From positions 2,675,702-2,739,701 of the forward strand of contig NZ_CP059081.1 of NCBI RefSeq assembly GCF_015602705.1: a stretch of 64,000 nt of DNA, read 5' to 3'. This document shows positions 1 through 7,671 of this stretch, piece by piece. The notes beneath the pieces are model-generated. The model did no database searches. It was not told where the DNA came from and saw nothing but the letters and a program-made list of their open reading frames with translations. Position numbers and translations under genes: made by a program. This DNA comes from Acinetobacter lwoffii (lineage in GTDB: Bacteria > Pseudomonadota > Gammaproteobacteria > Pseudomonadales > Moraxellaceae). Position 1 is the first letter of the stretch. Each line of letters begins with the position of its first letter.

Positions 1-2
1 AA

Positions 3-419
3 ACTGCCGATGATCCGCATGATATTGCTGCATTGACGGATTATGAACAGCGCTTTCAGGAAATGAGCAGCGACTTGGAAAAAGAATTAAACAGCATGCG
101 CGATGATGAAAATATGACAGAAGAATTTGTCCAGCAACGTCAGCGTGATCATGTCCAGTCAGCATTGAATATGTTGAAGGCTTTAGAACTAAAAACCGAA
201 CAGGGCCGTTATATTCAGGGCTTGATGTATCAATACTGGGAACATCAGGATAAATTACTCAATACTCCCAAGACTCAAGCTACGCCCGTGAATGAAGCCA
301 GTGAGAATGTAAAGGGTCTGGGGAAATATCTACACGCCCAAGAACAGCTGGAACGCTGGCGTTCGCAATATCCAGATCTCGCCAAGAAAGAACCCGCTTC
401 CCGGCAAGTCAAGGAATAA
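3..419 (+). CDS. C-terminal part of an unknown protein (cut by window edge)
   Basis: The reading frame is open from the first bases of the window to the TAA at 417, so the true start lies upstream. A TTG at 33 could serve as a start, but codons before it in the same frame also look coding. The visible 138 residues are hydrophilic and highly charged, rich in Glu, Gln, Lys and Arg, with long helix-forming stretches that could form a coiled coil. There is no signal peptide, membrane segment or catalytic motif in view. I do not recognise the family. It converges on the flavoprotein gene that ends at 556. Confidence 0.6.
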   Translation, partial: TADDPHDIAALTDYEQRFQEMSSDLEKELNSMRDDENMTEEFVQQRQRDHVQSALNMLKALELKTEQGRYIQGLMYQYWEHQDKLLNTPKTQATPVNEASENVKGLGKYLHAQEQLERWRSQYPDLAKKEPASRQVKE

Positions 420-555
420 TCTAGGATGCGAGAATGGCACACAGCTTAGATCAAATACAAAAATAATCTAAGCTGAACTGGCAGCTTTAAAATAGCGTGG
501 ATGAGCAAGACCTATTCTGCTGAGCCTGAATCTCAGTATAAACACCAGAAATAAT

Positions 556-1755
556 TTAATCTGCTGTCAGAAACTGATGCACACCCTCACCTGCCGCGCG
601 ACCTGTGGCAAAACAGGCAGTCAGCAAATAACCACCCGTCGGTGCATCCCAGTCCAGCATTTCTCCGCACAGAAATACATGCGGATTGGATTTTAATTGT
701 AGCTGTTCTGATAACATTTCACGCTTGACACCACCTGCACAGCTAATCGCTTCTTCAATCGGGCGAAAACCTGCGAGTGGAAGGGTCAAATGTTTAATTT
801 TTTTAGCTAATGCAGCAGCATCTTGCCATACCGCTTTGGCTACCAATTCTCGTACTAAGGCCGCCTTGGCACCGTCCAATCCGGCTTTACGCCAGAGATT
901 AGTTAAAGATTGCTTCTTACTTGGCTGTAATTTTTGCGTAAGCTGTTCAGTGCTTTGATTTGGGAATAAGTCCAGATGCAGCTGCATCGGCTGTCCTTGT
1001 TTTAGTTGCTCGCGTAAGCCACGACCCTGCTTATAGATCAGGCCGCTTTCCAGACCATAATGACTAATCACGATATCGCCGATGGTCTTTTCACCTTGAC
1101 CACCCCATGCCTCAACCCGCTTTAAAGGTTGACCAAAGACCGGTTGCATAAACCGAGACCACGGATATTCCACCCCGGCATTACTGGCTTGAAATGGCTC
1201 AATTTCGTCCGGCTTTAACCAAGCTTGCCATGCCCCATCGCTGCCCAACGCTGACCAAGACACTGCACCACAAGCCAGAATAATGGCATCAAAATATTCA
1301 GTGCGATGTTCATTATTTTTCAGATCATGCAGCTCAAGCTGTTGCTGCTGCAACTGGCTGACTTTATGCCGGTAATGAAACTGAACGCCATCACTGGCTA
1401 AACGTTTGAGCCAGGCACGCAGTAAGGGCGCGGCTTTCATCTCTGTGGGAAATACCCGGCCAGACGAACCGATATAAGGTTCAATACCGAGCTGTTTCAT
1501 CCAGTCTTGAATCCAGAGCGCATCCCAGCGTTTGATCCAGGGAGACAACCACTCCACCTGATCATAACGTTGTACAAACTGTGGCACAGGCTCGGCATGG
1601 GAAATATTCAGACCGGTTTTGCCTGCCATCAGGAATTTACGCGCAGCAGACGGTTTTTGCTCATAAACATGCAGCTCATAATCAAACTGACTGAGCACTT
1701 CTGCTGCCATTAAGCCTGCGGGGCCTGCGCCCACAATAGCAATGCGTTTGCTCAT
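556..1755 (-). CDS. NAD(P)/FAD-dependent oxidoreductase, HI0933/TIGR03862-type flavoprotein
   Basis: This is a predicted flavoprotein of the HI0933/BaiN-like group; the substrate is unknown. From the chosen ATG at 1755 the protein begins MSKRIAIVGAGPAGLMAAE, a classic FAD-binding Rossmann motif (GAGPAG) close to the N-terminus. Further in are the family-typical stretch around GKTGLNISH and a C-terminal second FAD contact, FLCGEMLDWDAPTGGYLL. The frame can be extended to 1809, but that would add 18 residues with no place in the family and would overlap the upstream gene. The start at 1755 lies 5 bases after the stop of the methyltransferase gene, so the two are probably co-translated. Confidence 0.85.
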   Translation of the reverse strand: MSKRIAIVGAGPAGLMAAEVLSQFDYELHVYEQKPSAARKFLMAGKTGLNISHAEPVPQFVQRYDQVEWLSPWIKRWDALWIQDWMKQLGIEPYIGSSGRVFPTEMKAAPLLRAWLKRLASDGVQFHYRHKVSQLQQQQLELHDLKNNEHRTEYFDAIILACGAVSWSALGSDGAWQAWLKPDEIEPFQASNAGVEYPWSRFMQPVFGQPLKRVEAWGGQGEKTIGDIVISHYGLESGLIYKQGRGLREQLKQGQPMQLHLDLFPNQSTEQLTQKLQPSKKQSLTNLWRKAGLDGAKAALVRELVAKAVWQDAAALAKKIKHLTLPLAGFRPIEEAISCAGGVKREMLSEQLQLKSNPHVFLCGEMLDWDAPTGGYLLTACFATGRAAGEGVHQFLTAD

Positions 1756-1759
1756 CTGA

Positions 1760-2398
1760 TTATTCCGAGACGGTGGCATTCTGCCCTTGCAAAGGCTGGA
1801 AATCATCAAAACGTGTCACATAAGTTTCAGGCTTGCTGATGATCAGTTGCTGGCATAGTTCACCGCGCTCCAGATATTTAATTTCAAAATGGGTACGCGC
1901 CGAATCTGCAGCAATCACTTCTTTGACAAAAGGTAGCTTCCAGAGCTCTTGCACCTGTATTTCTGCTTCTTCGATATAGGCAGGAATATTACTGGCCAAA
2001 GTAATCGTTCCACCGGTTTTCAGGCGGGAAAGCAGAAACTCAAAAAATGGCATATTGACCCAGCGCTGCGCCGGATTATGCGGTTCAGGATTCGGATATA
2101 AAATAAAAAATTGTTCTACCTGCTGCGGATACAGTGCATGCACGATCCACGGTAAAGCATCGGCATGAACGGTCTGTAAATTGTTCTGACCTTCAACAGC
2201 ATGCTGTTTTTGCATCGCCAGAAATTTTTCCCGGGTACGTTCAATTGCAATCAGTTGAGTGTCTGGATTGTTCTTGCTGAATAACAAGGCATGTTTACCT
2301 TTACCCGCTCCCACTTCGACGCAGACCGGTTCAGGACTGATGCTTTGAAACTCACGGGGCGCATGCATACGCTGTGCTTGAAATTGACGAATCGGCAT
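1760..2398 (-). CDS. TrmB-like SAM-dependent methyltransferase
   Basis: A class I methyltransferase fold is shown by the SAM motif VEVGAGKGKHALLFS near residue 28, an acidic residue at the end of strand 2 (AIERTREKF) and the TVHADALPW segment. The overall order matches TrmB, the tRNA m7G46 methyltransferase. However, the conserved TrmB catalytic/tRNA-binding region (PDPWPKKRH-type) is replaced by LYPNPEPHNPAQRW, and the protein (212 residues) lacks part of the usual N-terminal extension. It could be a divergent TrmB or a paralogue with another substrate. The ATG at 2398 has no strong ribosome site. It is translationally close to the downstream flavoprotein gene. Confidence 0.65.
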   Translation of the reverse strand: MPIRQFQAQRMHAPREFQSISPEPVCVEVGAGKGKHALLFSKNNPDTQLIAIERTREKFLAMQKQHAVEGQNNLQTVHADALPWIVHALYPQQVEQFFILYPNPEPHNPAQRWVNMPFFEFLLSRLKTGGTITLASNIPAYIEEAEIQVQELWKLPFVKEVIAADSARTHFEIKYLERGELCQQLIISKPETYVTRFDDFQPLQGQNATVSE

Positions 2399-2489
2399 AA
2401 TCAGATCAAACTAATAAAAACCGCATAAGTCTAACAAGTGCGGCTATATTTGCCTAATCGAACCTTTATTTTTCTTTGGAGTTATTGTC

Positions 2490-2663
2490 ATGCCTACCAC
2501 TTTAAACTGTCCGCGCTGTGGCAAGCTGACCACATGGGAAGATAATGAATTCCGTCCTTTTTGCTCAGAACGTTGCAAAATGATTGATCTGGGGGCTTGG
2601 GCCAATGAGGAATATAGTTTGCCTACCCAGGATGCACCACAAGCCGACAACAGCGAAGAATAA
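2490..2663 (+). CDS. yacG: DNA gyrase inhibitor YacG-type zinc protein
   Basis: A 57-residue protein, [19 protein letters not shown]..., carrying the YacG zinc site: Cys7-x2-Cys10 and Cys25-x3-Cys29, followed by the conserved segment [12 protein letters not shown]. YacG proteins bind GyrB and inhibit gyrase in E. coli; here the role is by family. Length is normal for the family (55-65 residues). A ribosome site, TTTGGAG, sits 6 bases before the ATG. The tail is acidic and low-complexity. It is divergent from the TrmB-like gene and stands alone on the plus strand. Confidence 0.88.
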   Translation: MPTTLNCPRCGKLTTWEDNEFRPFCSERCKMIDLGAWANEEYSLPTQDAPQADNSEE

Positions 2664-2829
2664 AATGTCTTACCTGTCGAGACTTATGTCCGAAAGTACA
2701 ATCTTGTCGAAATTAAGTAAATAAATCATATGAATTTTATAAAATTACTTAGATAAAGCAACACGAATTAACATCTTTCATAAAGCCTTAGTATTATTAT
2801 TCTACTCTAAATTTTCACATTATTTTTAG

Positions 2830-3021
2830 AGCAATAATATAGGTTATATTATTTTAAGAGTCATATTAATTGGGGTTGGTCTACTCGCACTTCTTTCGTT
2901 GGGAGTCGGCATTTTCCAACAAGATAGTTTATTTATTGTATTGGGTGTGCTTTTTGCTTTTGCCGCTTGGCTCATACATATGCAAACGCGACAACTTCGC
3001 AATAATCCCTTTTCAGAATAA
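2830..3021 (+). CDS. small two-helix membrane protein, non-canonical (ATT?) start or decayed start
   Basis: Between yacG and the terminator lies an open frame that ends at TAA 3019. From the ATT at 2851 it encodes a convincing small membrane protein: LRVILIGVGLLALLSLGVG, a short turn, LFIVLGVLFAFAAWLIH, then a basic tail MQTRQLRNN. There is no ATG, GTG or TTG before the first helix. The frame is open only from 2830, after a TAG. An AGG (2841-2843) lies 7 bases before the ATT at 2851, so ATT initiation, or an ATG changed to ATT, is the best explanation. The terminator after it fits a real transcript. Confidence 0.45.
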   Translation, partial: SNNIGYIILRVILIGVGLLALLSLGVGIFQQDSLFIVLGVLFAFAAWLIHMQTRQLRNNPFSE

Positions 3022-3026
3022 AAATA

Positions 3027-3053
3027 AAAGACCAAACTATATTGGTCTTTTAT
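3027..3053. terminator. bidirectional intrinsic terminator
   Basis: Inverted repeat AAAAGACCAA / TTGGTCTTTT with a short AT loop, with A and T runs on both sides. It separates the small plus-strand ORF from the convergent MBL-fold hydrolase gene and can serve both. Confidence 0.8.
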
Positions 3054-3061
3054 TTACGCTT

Positions 3062-3706
3062 TTAACCCGCTTTACCTGCAACAAAAGGATTATGCTGCTT
3101 TTCAAAACCAATGGTGCTAATCGGACCATGTCCTGAAATGAATTGGGTTTCATCTGGCAGGCTGAAACATTCTCGCTGAATTGAATCTAAGAGCTGTTGA
3201 TGGTTGCCACGCGGGAAATCAGTCCGGCCAATCGAGCCTTTAAACAATACATCCCCTGTCCATAACAAGTCATAATTTTTGTTATAGAACATCACGTGAC
3301 CCGGCGTATGTCCTGGGGCAAAACGCACTTCAAATTCTTCATTGCCGAGTGTGAGAACTTCACCACCTTCCAGCCACTGGGTCACTTCGACTTTTTCCGG
3401 AATCGGAAAACCATAACGTGCAGAAACTTCCTGAATCATGTCAAGCCAGAATGCATCTTCCTTATGCGGTCCGATTACCGGCACATCCCAAGCCTTTTTT
3501 AACGCGCCCACAGCACCCGCATGGTCCAGATGACCATGGGTCAACCACAAGGCTTTAACTGTTAAACCCAGTACTTCAACTTCAGCCTTCAGTTTCTCAG
3601 GTTCGCCCCCTGCATCAATCAAAATGGCTTCTTTGGTGTCCGTATCCCAAATGATGGAACAGTTTTGCTGAAATGCAGTAACCGGAACAATTTTGACTTG
3701 TAACAT
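3062..3706 (-). CDS. MBL-fold metallo-hydrolase (glyoxalase II / YcbL-like)
   Basis: A cytoplasmic metallo-beta-lactamase-fold hydrolase. It has the metal motif THGHLDH (HxHxDH), a later His in APGHTPGH, the Asp in WTGDVLFKGSIGRTD and a C-terminal His in SGHGP. This set and the 214-residue length match YcbL/GloB-like thioesterases rather than true beta-lactamases; the substrate is not known. The frame extends to 3739, but ATG 3706 is preferred because a GAGG site lies 11 bases upstream and the family starts at MLQVKIVPV. It follows hemH by 22 bases and is probably in the same operon. Confidence 0.85.
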   Translation of the reverse strand: MLQVKIVPVTAFQQNCSIIWDTDTKEAILIDAGGEPEKLKAEVEVLGLTVKALWLTHGHLDHAGAVGALKKAWDVPVIGPHKEDAFWLDMIQEVSARYGFPIPEKVEVTQWLEGGEVLTLGNEEFEVRFAPGHTPGHVMFYNKNYDLLWTGDVLFKGSIGRTDFPRGNHQQLLDSIQRECFSLPDETQFISGHGPISTIGFEKQHNPFVAGKAG

Positions 3707-3728
3707 GGGGTGAAAAACCTCGGGCAAG

Positions 3729-4742
3729 TTAATGAGCAAGTGTCTGTGTCAATGCATCCAGATTAGCCTGTAGCAGACTATTGAGCAATCGCAAATGATC
3801 TTCACGGCTATTTAAAGCAGGAATATAACTATAGCTTTCACCGCCGAGTGCTTTAAAAGCCTCGGCATTTTCAATTGCCAGCTCTTCAAGCGTTTCCAGA
3901 CAGTCCGCGGAAAATGCCGGACTCATCACCTGAATTGATTTCACCCCCTGTTTCGCCCAATCTTCAAGCAAAACATCGGTATAGGGCTTGATCCATTCCT
4001 GCTTGCCAAACCGTGACTGGAAGCTGATCGCATATTGATCTTCGCTTAAACCCAGGGCTTTAGCTAACAGCTTACCAGTTATGCGGCAACGGTCGGCATA
4101 AGGATCGCCTTTATCGGCATAGGGCTGTGGAATGCCGTGGAAAGACATTAACAATTTTTCTGGCTTACCATGAATTGCCTGATAGTCACGTACACTTTGA
4201 GCCAGCGACTGGATAAATAAAGGATGTTGATAATAATCCCGGATCACTGTCAAACCGGGTAAATTGCGCTGTTGAACCACCCATTTCGCCACTGCATCGT
4301 ATAAAGGTGCGGTCGACGTGGCTGAATATTGGGGAAACAGGGGAAATAGAATCACGTGTTCCTGTGGCTGCGCGGAGACTTGTGCCAAGACATCCTGAAT
4401 GTTGGGATTGCCATAGGTCATGGCGGGCACCACATTCAGTTCAAACTGTGGATACAGCTGGGTGAGATGTGTCTTGACTGCGCTGACCTGCTCAAACAGA
4501 ATTTCACGCATCGGTGAATCCTGTCCCCATACTTGTGCATAAGCCTGTGATACCCGCTTTGGACGGAAGGGTAAAATGAATAAGCGCAGAATGATTTGCC
4601 AAATCGGTTTGGGAATTTCAATCACACGCTGGTCGGATAAAAACTGCTTGAGAAAACGGCGTACCGCAGGAATCGTAGGCTCATCTGGTGTGCCCAAGTT
4701 TGCCAATATAATCGTCACTTTCGCTTTAGCAGTAGAATACAT
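3729..4742 (-). CDS. hemH: ferrochelatase
   Basis: Inserts ferrous iron into protoporphyrin IX, the last step of haem synthesis, at the inner face of the cytoplasmic membrane. Family signatures are visible: [11 protein letters not shown] at the N-terminus, the catalytic His in [19 protein letters not shown], the ferrochelatase signature region [11 protein letters not shown] and the Glu-rich helix [17 protein letters not shown]. Length (337 residues) is normal for proteobacterial enzymes. The ATG at 4742 has only a weak ribosome site. It is followed closely by the MBL-fold hydrolase; the DUF4062 gene upstream ends 65 bases before it on the same strand. Confidence 0.95.
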   Translation of the reverse strand: MYSTAKAKVTIILANLGTPDEPTIPAVRRFLKQFLSDQRVIEIPKPIWQIILRLFILPFRPKRVSQAYAQVWGQDSPMREILFEQVSAVKTHLTQLYPQFELNVVPAMTYGNPNIQDVLAQVSAQPQEHVILFPLFPQYSATSTAPLYDAVAKWVVQQRNLPGLTVIRDYYQHPLFIQSLAQSVRDYQAIHGKPEKLLMSFHGIPQPYADKGDPYADRCRITGKLLAKALGLSEDQYAISFQSRFGKQEWIKPYTDVLLEDWAKQGVKSIQVMSPAFSADCLETLEELAIENAEAFKALGGESYSYIPALNSREDHLRLLNSLLQANLDALTQTLAH

Positions 4743-4807
4743 TCAGTTCGTCCGTCAGGATATCAACCCCTGTACTTTAACAGCTTTTTATTTATTCTCT
4801 CTATGGA

Positions 4808-5836
4808 TTAATACGCTGACTTATATTGAAAAGTGCGATCTAAATCCAGCAAGCTGCTATCCAGCAATTTTTGCGCTTTTGGCGTGATCTGCCACAGCAT
4901 GCGCTGTCGGTCATCACGACCGGATGGCACAATCCAGTCATTCTGGCGCATTTGAATTTTTAAACTATGCAAGGCACGGATATTCATCTGGGCACGCGCC
5001 ACTGCATGTGCACGCGGCATCTGTACCCGTGCATCCTGCAAACCGGTTTCATTCAGATATTCATTCATGCGCTTCGAGAAAAATTCCTCAGGGGTCGGAT
5101 TGACAAAGGTGGAGCCCAGCAACGCCAACAATTGCGCCCAAGTCAGTTTCTTCTGGACTTTGATTTCCTTGAAGTTACCATCCTGATAAGCATGCATCCG
5201 GTATTCAAAAGAAAAAATTTCATGCATCGCTACTTTGGGCAAGCTTAGGAATGGATCAACTTCTGCAGTTCCACCATCACGTTCCAGTTGAGCCACTTTG
5301 GCTTTCAGCTGATCAATCTCGTCATGTAGCGCCTGAGTATTTTGCGGACGCACCCAGCCAGTCACCGGATAGCGCTCCAACATTTGCGGCATGTTAAAAC
5401 GCACTGCCATTTCCAGATCTCGCAGGCTGCGGTAAGTAAAGACCTGATCGACTTCCTGCTGTAATAACTGACGGAATTCCTTAAATTTTTCCTGTAATTC
5501 CGGTTTGGCATCATGCAATGCACTTTCACGTGATGCCGGATCATCATGCATAAACACAATAATCGGTTTTTGCTTGGTCACTGCATAAATATATTCGAGA
5601 TGCATATAGCCAACACCCGATACCGACTGCTCTCCATATTGGCTTCCCAGCAGAATCACGACATAATCACAGTCATCAATCTGGCGGCGTGCAAATGCAG
5701 TATTCAGCGGTGTACGCTGTTCCAGTCCCCACGAGAAAAACCCCATTCCTACCAGTGTTTGAGACAGAATGATACGCTCCGGTTGCATTTCTGCCCCAGA
5801 GGTTGAGATGAACACTTGGTACCGTTTATCCAGCAT
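4808..5836 (-). CDS. DUF4062-domain protein with coiled coil and C-terminal helical region
   Basis: The N-terminal ~100 residues match DUF4062, a TIR/SEFIR-like fold: KRYQVFISTSGAEMQPER at the start, then DDCDYVVILLGSQYGE and a GVGYMHLEYIYAV segment. A short predicted coiled coil (HDEIDQLKAKVAQLERDG) follows near residue 170. The remaining ~150 residues are helical and end in a stretch resembling a winged-helix or reader domain (SLKIQMRQNDWIVPSGRDD). DUF4062 proteins often act as nucleotide- or signal-related modules in conflict systems, but no partner gene is here. A strong AGGAGAAGAGG site precedes ATG 5836. Function unknown. Confidence 0.75.
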   Translation of the reverse strand: MLDKRYQVFISTSGAEMQPERIILSQTLVGMGFFSWGLEQRTPLNTAFARRQIDDCDYVVILLGSQYGEQSVSGVGYMHLEYIYAVTKQKPIIVFMHDDPASRESALHDAKPELQEKFKEFRQLLQQEVDQVFTYRSLRDLEMAVRFNMPQMLERYPVTGWVRPQNTQALHDEIDQLKAKVAQLERDGGTAEVDPFLSLPKVAMHEIFSFEYRMHAYQDGNFKEIKVQKKLTWAQLLALLGSTFVNPTPEEFFSKRMNEYLNETGLQDARVQMPRAHAVARAQMNIRALHSLKIQMRQNDWIVPSGRDDRQRMLWQITPKAQKLLDSSLLDLDRTFQYKSAY

Positions 5837-5860
5837 GGGCTATCCTCTTCTCCTGTACAT

Positions 5861-5899
5861 TTGGGTAAAAAATGCATCATCACATGCTTCTTTACCCAA
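5861..5899. promoter_or_regulatory. inverted repeat upstream of the DUF4062 gene
   Basis: Perfect 9-base arms TTGGGTAAA (5861-5869) and TTTACCCAA (5891-5899), with a nested GCAT/ATGC pair in the 21-base spacer. It lies 24 bases before the DUF4062 start codon, just upstream of its ribosome site. There is no T-run for termination, so an operator or an mRNA leader hairpin is more likely. Confidence 0.5.
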
Positions 5900-5952
5900 T
5901 ATGGCCACCCCAAAATCAAAATATCTTTCTTCTTAAATTATAAAAATGAGTT

Positions 5953-6825
5953 TTAGACTGCACTCATATTACTGACCTGCCATTTTAAATCGGCCGGAAT
6001 CAGGTGCTGCAAAATCGGTCGGAGCTGTTCAGCATTCTGCCCACTCACCACCAATTCAATTTTCACGCTTTCTTTAGACTCATGCTCAAATAATAACCCA
6101 TTTTTAATTAAAATTCGGGCCGTTTGTCTTGCAACCGCGAATCCTGAGTCAATTAATGTCAGCTTTTGACCAAAAATATACTGAATTGACGATTTTAGGA
6201 AGGGGTAATGTGTACATCCTAACACTAAATAATCAGCGCCCTGATCTACAACTGGTTGTAAAATCTCTTTTAATGTCTGCAAACAGGCTGCACTCATCTG
6301 CTCTCCAGCCTCAACAAAAGGCACCAGATCCAGACTGGTCACAGGCAGGACTTTGACTTGAGCCGGTTCGGCAAAACGGGAAATCACATCTTTAATCAGC
6401 TGGCCGCGGAAGGTTGCAGGCGTGGCCAGTACTGCCACAGTTTTCGACTGGGTATTCAGGACTGCCGGTTTAAGTGCGGGTACTAAACCGATAATCGGAA
6501 AGTTTTCACCATAATAGTCACGCAAATAATCCAGACTAAAAGCGGAAGCGGTATTACACGCCACCACCGCAACTTTACAACCTTGACGATAAAGCCATTC
6601 AATCGCCTGAGCCGTCAGGGCACGAATTTCCTGATCATCTCTCGGGCCATAAGGCACATGCGCAGTATCTGCATAATAGACAAAGCGCTCATTGGGCAAA
6701 TGGCGGGCAATTTCCAAGGCGACTGACAAGCCGCCTACGCCTGAGTCAAAAATACCAATCGGCGCATCTGCCGTGGCATTGGGCATCGGGTCTAATAGCT
6801 GGCAAATTGGTTGAATAGCGCTCAT
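5953..6825 (-). CDS. murI: glutamate racemase
   Basis: Makes D-glutamate for peptidoglycan. The two catalytic cysteines are seen in VACNTASAFS and LGCTHYPFL, with the N-terminal GIFDSGVGGLSVA and the YADTAHVPYG signature. I give ATG 6825 (MSAIQPICQLLD). A TTG at 6864 is an alternative: it has a GAGG site 7 bases upstream that overlaps the TGA stop of the DUF1285 gene (6874), which would couple the two genes. Neither ATG (6825 or 6786) has a clear ribosome site. The N-terminus before the catalytic domain is longer than in E. coli under any of the first two choices. Confidence 0.92.
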   Translation of the reverse strand: MSAIQPICQLLDPMPNATADAPIGIFDSGVGGLSVALEIARHLPNERFVYYADTAHVPYGPRDDQEIRALTAQAIEWLYRQGCKVAVVACNTASAFSLDYLRDYYGENFPIIGLVPALKPAVLNTQSKTVAVLATPATFRGQLIKDVISRFAEPAQVKVLPVTSLDLVPFVEAGEQMSAACLQTLKEILQPVVDQGADYLVLGCTHYPFLKSSIQYIFGQKLTLIDSGFAVARQTARILIKNGLLFEHESKESVKIELVVSGQNAEQLRPILQHLIPADLKWQVSNMSAV

Positions 6826-6873
6826 AACGTTGCAGGTAGCTTGTTTGAAATTTCTAGCGATCAAGCTTAAACC

Positions 6874-7485
6874 TCAGGTGCTCAAATGCAAGTCTAAATC
6901 ACCACTTTTCAAACTTAAAACGGTTTCGCCTGCCGGATTTTCATCAAGCTCTCCCATCTCGACCAGATGTAAAAATGCCGCACGCTGAATCAGGGCATTA
7001 ATCCCAAAACGCACATGCACATAAGGCCGTAGTTCACCTTTATATTCACGCATGAAGATCGGATGTTCAGCATCGACAATAATCAGGTCTTGCGTGGTCG
7101 TGCCCAGTTGCAGATAAGTCACTCCATTGATCTCAACCTGATCGACCTGATTGACAAATAAAGGTTCATCTTCAACTTCGATTTCAATCATTTCTACTGG
7201 TGTTTTTAGATAGAATTTATCGTTTTCTTTCCAGAGCACCGTTGCAAACAGGTCAATCATCGGCTGACGCTTGATCAATTGACCTTCGTGCCACCATTCG
7301 CCGTTGGCTAAAACCTTGAGATCCATTGTGCCACAATGCTTTGGCTGCCATTGCTCCAAAGGGGGTATTGACCTTTTGTGACTGCCCTGTGCATCTTTTA
7401 AGTATTGTGCGATATCCATTAAATTTTTATCATCGGGATAAGTTACTTTTTTCGTCGGATTTGTGCTGGGTACTGGCTTATCCAT
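6874..7485 (-). CDS. DUF1285 domain-containing protein
   Basis: A cytoplasmic 203-residue protein. The family pattern is seen in the middle: CGTMDLKVLANGEWWHEG, then RQPMIDLFATVLWKEND, LKTPVEMIEIEVEDEPLFV and MREYKGELRPYVHVRFGINALI. DUF1285 proteins have no firmly assigned function. The frame runs open to 7764, but the extra part is out of character and overlaps the ETF-QO gene on the other strand. ATG 7485 begins MDKPVPSTNP and has an AAGG site 9 bases upstream. The gene is immediately upstream of murI and may be translationally coupled to it. Confidence 0.8.
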   Translation of the reverse strand: MDKPVPSTNPTKKVTYPDDKNLMDIAQYLKDAQGSHKRSIPPLEQWQPKHCGTMDLKVLANGEWWHEGQLIKRQPMIDLFATVLWKENDKFYLKTPVEMIEIEVEDEPLFVNQVDQVEINGVTYLQLGTTTQDLIIVDAEHPIFMREYKGELRPYVHVRFGINALIQRAAFLHLVEMGELDENPAGETVLSLKSGDLDLHLST

Positions 7486-7522
7486 AAAAGAAGACCTTAA
7501 TGACGGAAAAATAATATGTTTC

Positions 7523-7534
7523 AGCCAATTGGCT
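7523..7534. promoter_or_regulatory. perfect 12-base palindrome in the divergent promoter region
   Basis: AGCCAATTGGCT lies between the DUF1285 gene (minus, starts 7485) and the ETF-QO gene (plus, starts 7672). Its position between divergent genes makes it a candidate operator. There is no matching regulator gene beside it, and I do not recognise the site. Confidence 0.3.
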
Positions 7535-7671
7535 AAAACCGGCTTTAAAACTATACTAGCCCAGATTATCAAAGACACCAGCATTTTTGTGTCTAGGAAC
7601 CAAGAACACTTATGGCAGCACCCAATCATATGATTATGGTTGCCACCGAATAGTAATATGAGGAGTCCTAC

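Noticed and set aside
4576..4887. Plus-strand frame of 103 residues across the hemH start
   Set aside because: Overlaps hemH and the DUF4062 gene end on the opposite strand; no ribosome site and no family.
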